A stretch of 14,566 nt of DNA from Verrucomicrobiota bacterium (lineage in GTDB: Bacteria > Verrucomicrobiota > Verrucomicrobiia > Opitutales > Oceanipulchritudinaceae), in assembly GCA_009908535.1 (NCBI GenBank), contig JAAAOD010000250.1, positions 1 to 14,566 on the forward strand. Direction: 5' to 3'. Below are positions 14,332 to 14,566 of the stretch, piece by piece. The notes under the pieces are model-generated. The model was given only the letters and a program-made list of their open reading frames with translations. It did not search any database and was not told where the DNA came from. The first letter of the stretch is position 1, and each line of letters starts with the position of its first letter. The translations under genes and the position numbers were made by a program.

Positions 14332-14534
14332 CCGGGGAGAGGAAACCCGACTACACCTGTGCCGTCCCGGACGAAGGCCGGTTCCCCCTCACCGTCTTCT
14401 TCCGCATGATCGGAAAGGATCGCTTCGACGGGGCCGTCTGCCTTGAATGGGAACGCAAATGGCAGCCCCGGATCCCGGACCTTGCCACCGCCTTGGCGGG
14501 GCTGCGCCGGGTCCAGCTTGAATCCCCGAACTGA
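14328..14534 (+). CDS. Small protein resembling the C-terminus of a sugar phosphate isomerase/epimerase TIM barrel
   Basis: This 68-residue frame starts in an ATGA overlap with the SDR and has a strong AGGAGG. Its sequence DEGRFPLTVFFRMIGKDRFDGAVCLEWERKW, then PRIPDLATAL, matches the last strand and helix of xylose-isomerase-like sugar isomerase/epimerases (the usual pattern is GeG.fPl...l...gYdG.vslEwEk.W.P.i). Full members are 250-300 residues, so most of the barrel is missing and this piece alone cannot form the active site. It is either a decayed gene end that gained a start, or a retained small protein. Its place in a sugar-type operon with LacI control agrees with the parent family. Confidence 0.65.
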   Translation: MTGERKPDYTCAVPDEGRFPLTVFFRMIGKDRFDGAVCLEWERKWQPRIPDLATALAGLRRVQLESPN

Positions 14535-14546
14535 ATCAACCCACCC

Positions 14547-14566
14547 ATGCCGCAAAACCTCCTCAT
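14547..14566 (+). CDS. Possible start of a further gene (cut by right edge)
   Basis: An ATG 13 bases after the previous stop begins a frame reading MPQNLL before the window ends. The spacing fits the next gene of the same operon, but there is no clear Shine-Dalgarno sequence and six residues are too few to assign a family. Confidence 0.3.

Overview
The window is high-GC, gene-dense bacterial DNA carrying carbohydrate and organic-acid catabolism genes. Several traits suggest a Verrucomicrobiota-type heterotroph, probably Opitutae or Puniceicoccales-like. These are a secreted SGNH protein with putative-Ig, CBM9-like and calcium-loop tail domains, an S1 sulfatase, a DUF4038/GH140-like glycosidase, a LacI regulator and sugar-type dehydrogenases. 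The lineage is an inference from gene content. No rRNA, tRNA, CRISPR array, transposase or integrase was seen.

Region 1 (2-3782, plus strand) is a compact catabolic operon. It holds the C-terminal half of an IclR regulator, a class III (CaiB/BaiF) CoA-transferase, a PcaD-like alpha/beta hydrolase, a type II dehydroquinase homologue and a classical SDR. Two junctions are ATGA stop/start overlaps. The dehydroquinase homologue appears to keep the catalytic residues, but the residues that read the C4/C5 hydroxyls of dehydroquinate are changed. The operon may therefore degrade a quinate-like or other hydroxy-acid substrate that is not dehydroquinate itself.

Region 2 (3796-10607) is a glycan-utilisation segment. 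A GH140-like protein on the minus strand is divergent from an 1185-residue secreted SGNH-hydrolase/carbohydrate-binding protein, which is followed by a full-length sulfatase. Neither the GH140-like protein nor the sulfatase has a visible signal peptide. The 221 bases before the sulfatase hold a protein-like open frame that resembles the end of a lost beta-sandwich protein, plus a set of mutually exclusive inverted repeats.

Region 3 (10514-14566) centres on a LacI regulator divergent from an atypical NAD-dependent epimerase/dehydratase-like protein. Around them lie three truncated enzymes: an N-terminal Gfo/Idh/MocA fragment, an N-terminal aldehyde dehydrogenase fragment of 59 residues, and a 68-residue C-terminal piece of a sugar-isomerase-type TIM barrel. 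An intact C-factor-like SDR sits between the last two. The pattern suggests a sugar or sugar-acid oxidation operon shaped by deletions. The start codon of a further gene lies at the right edge.
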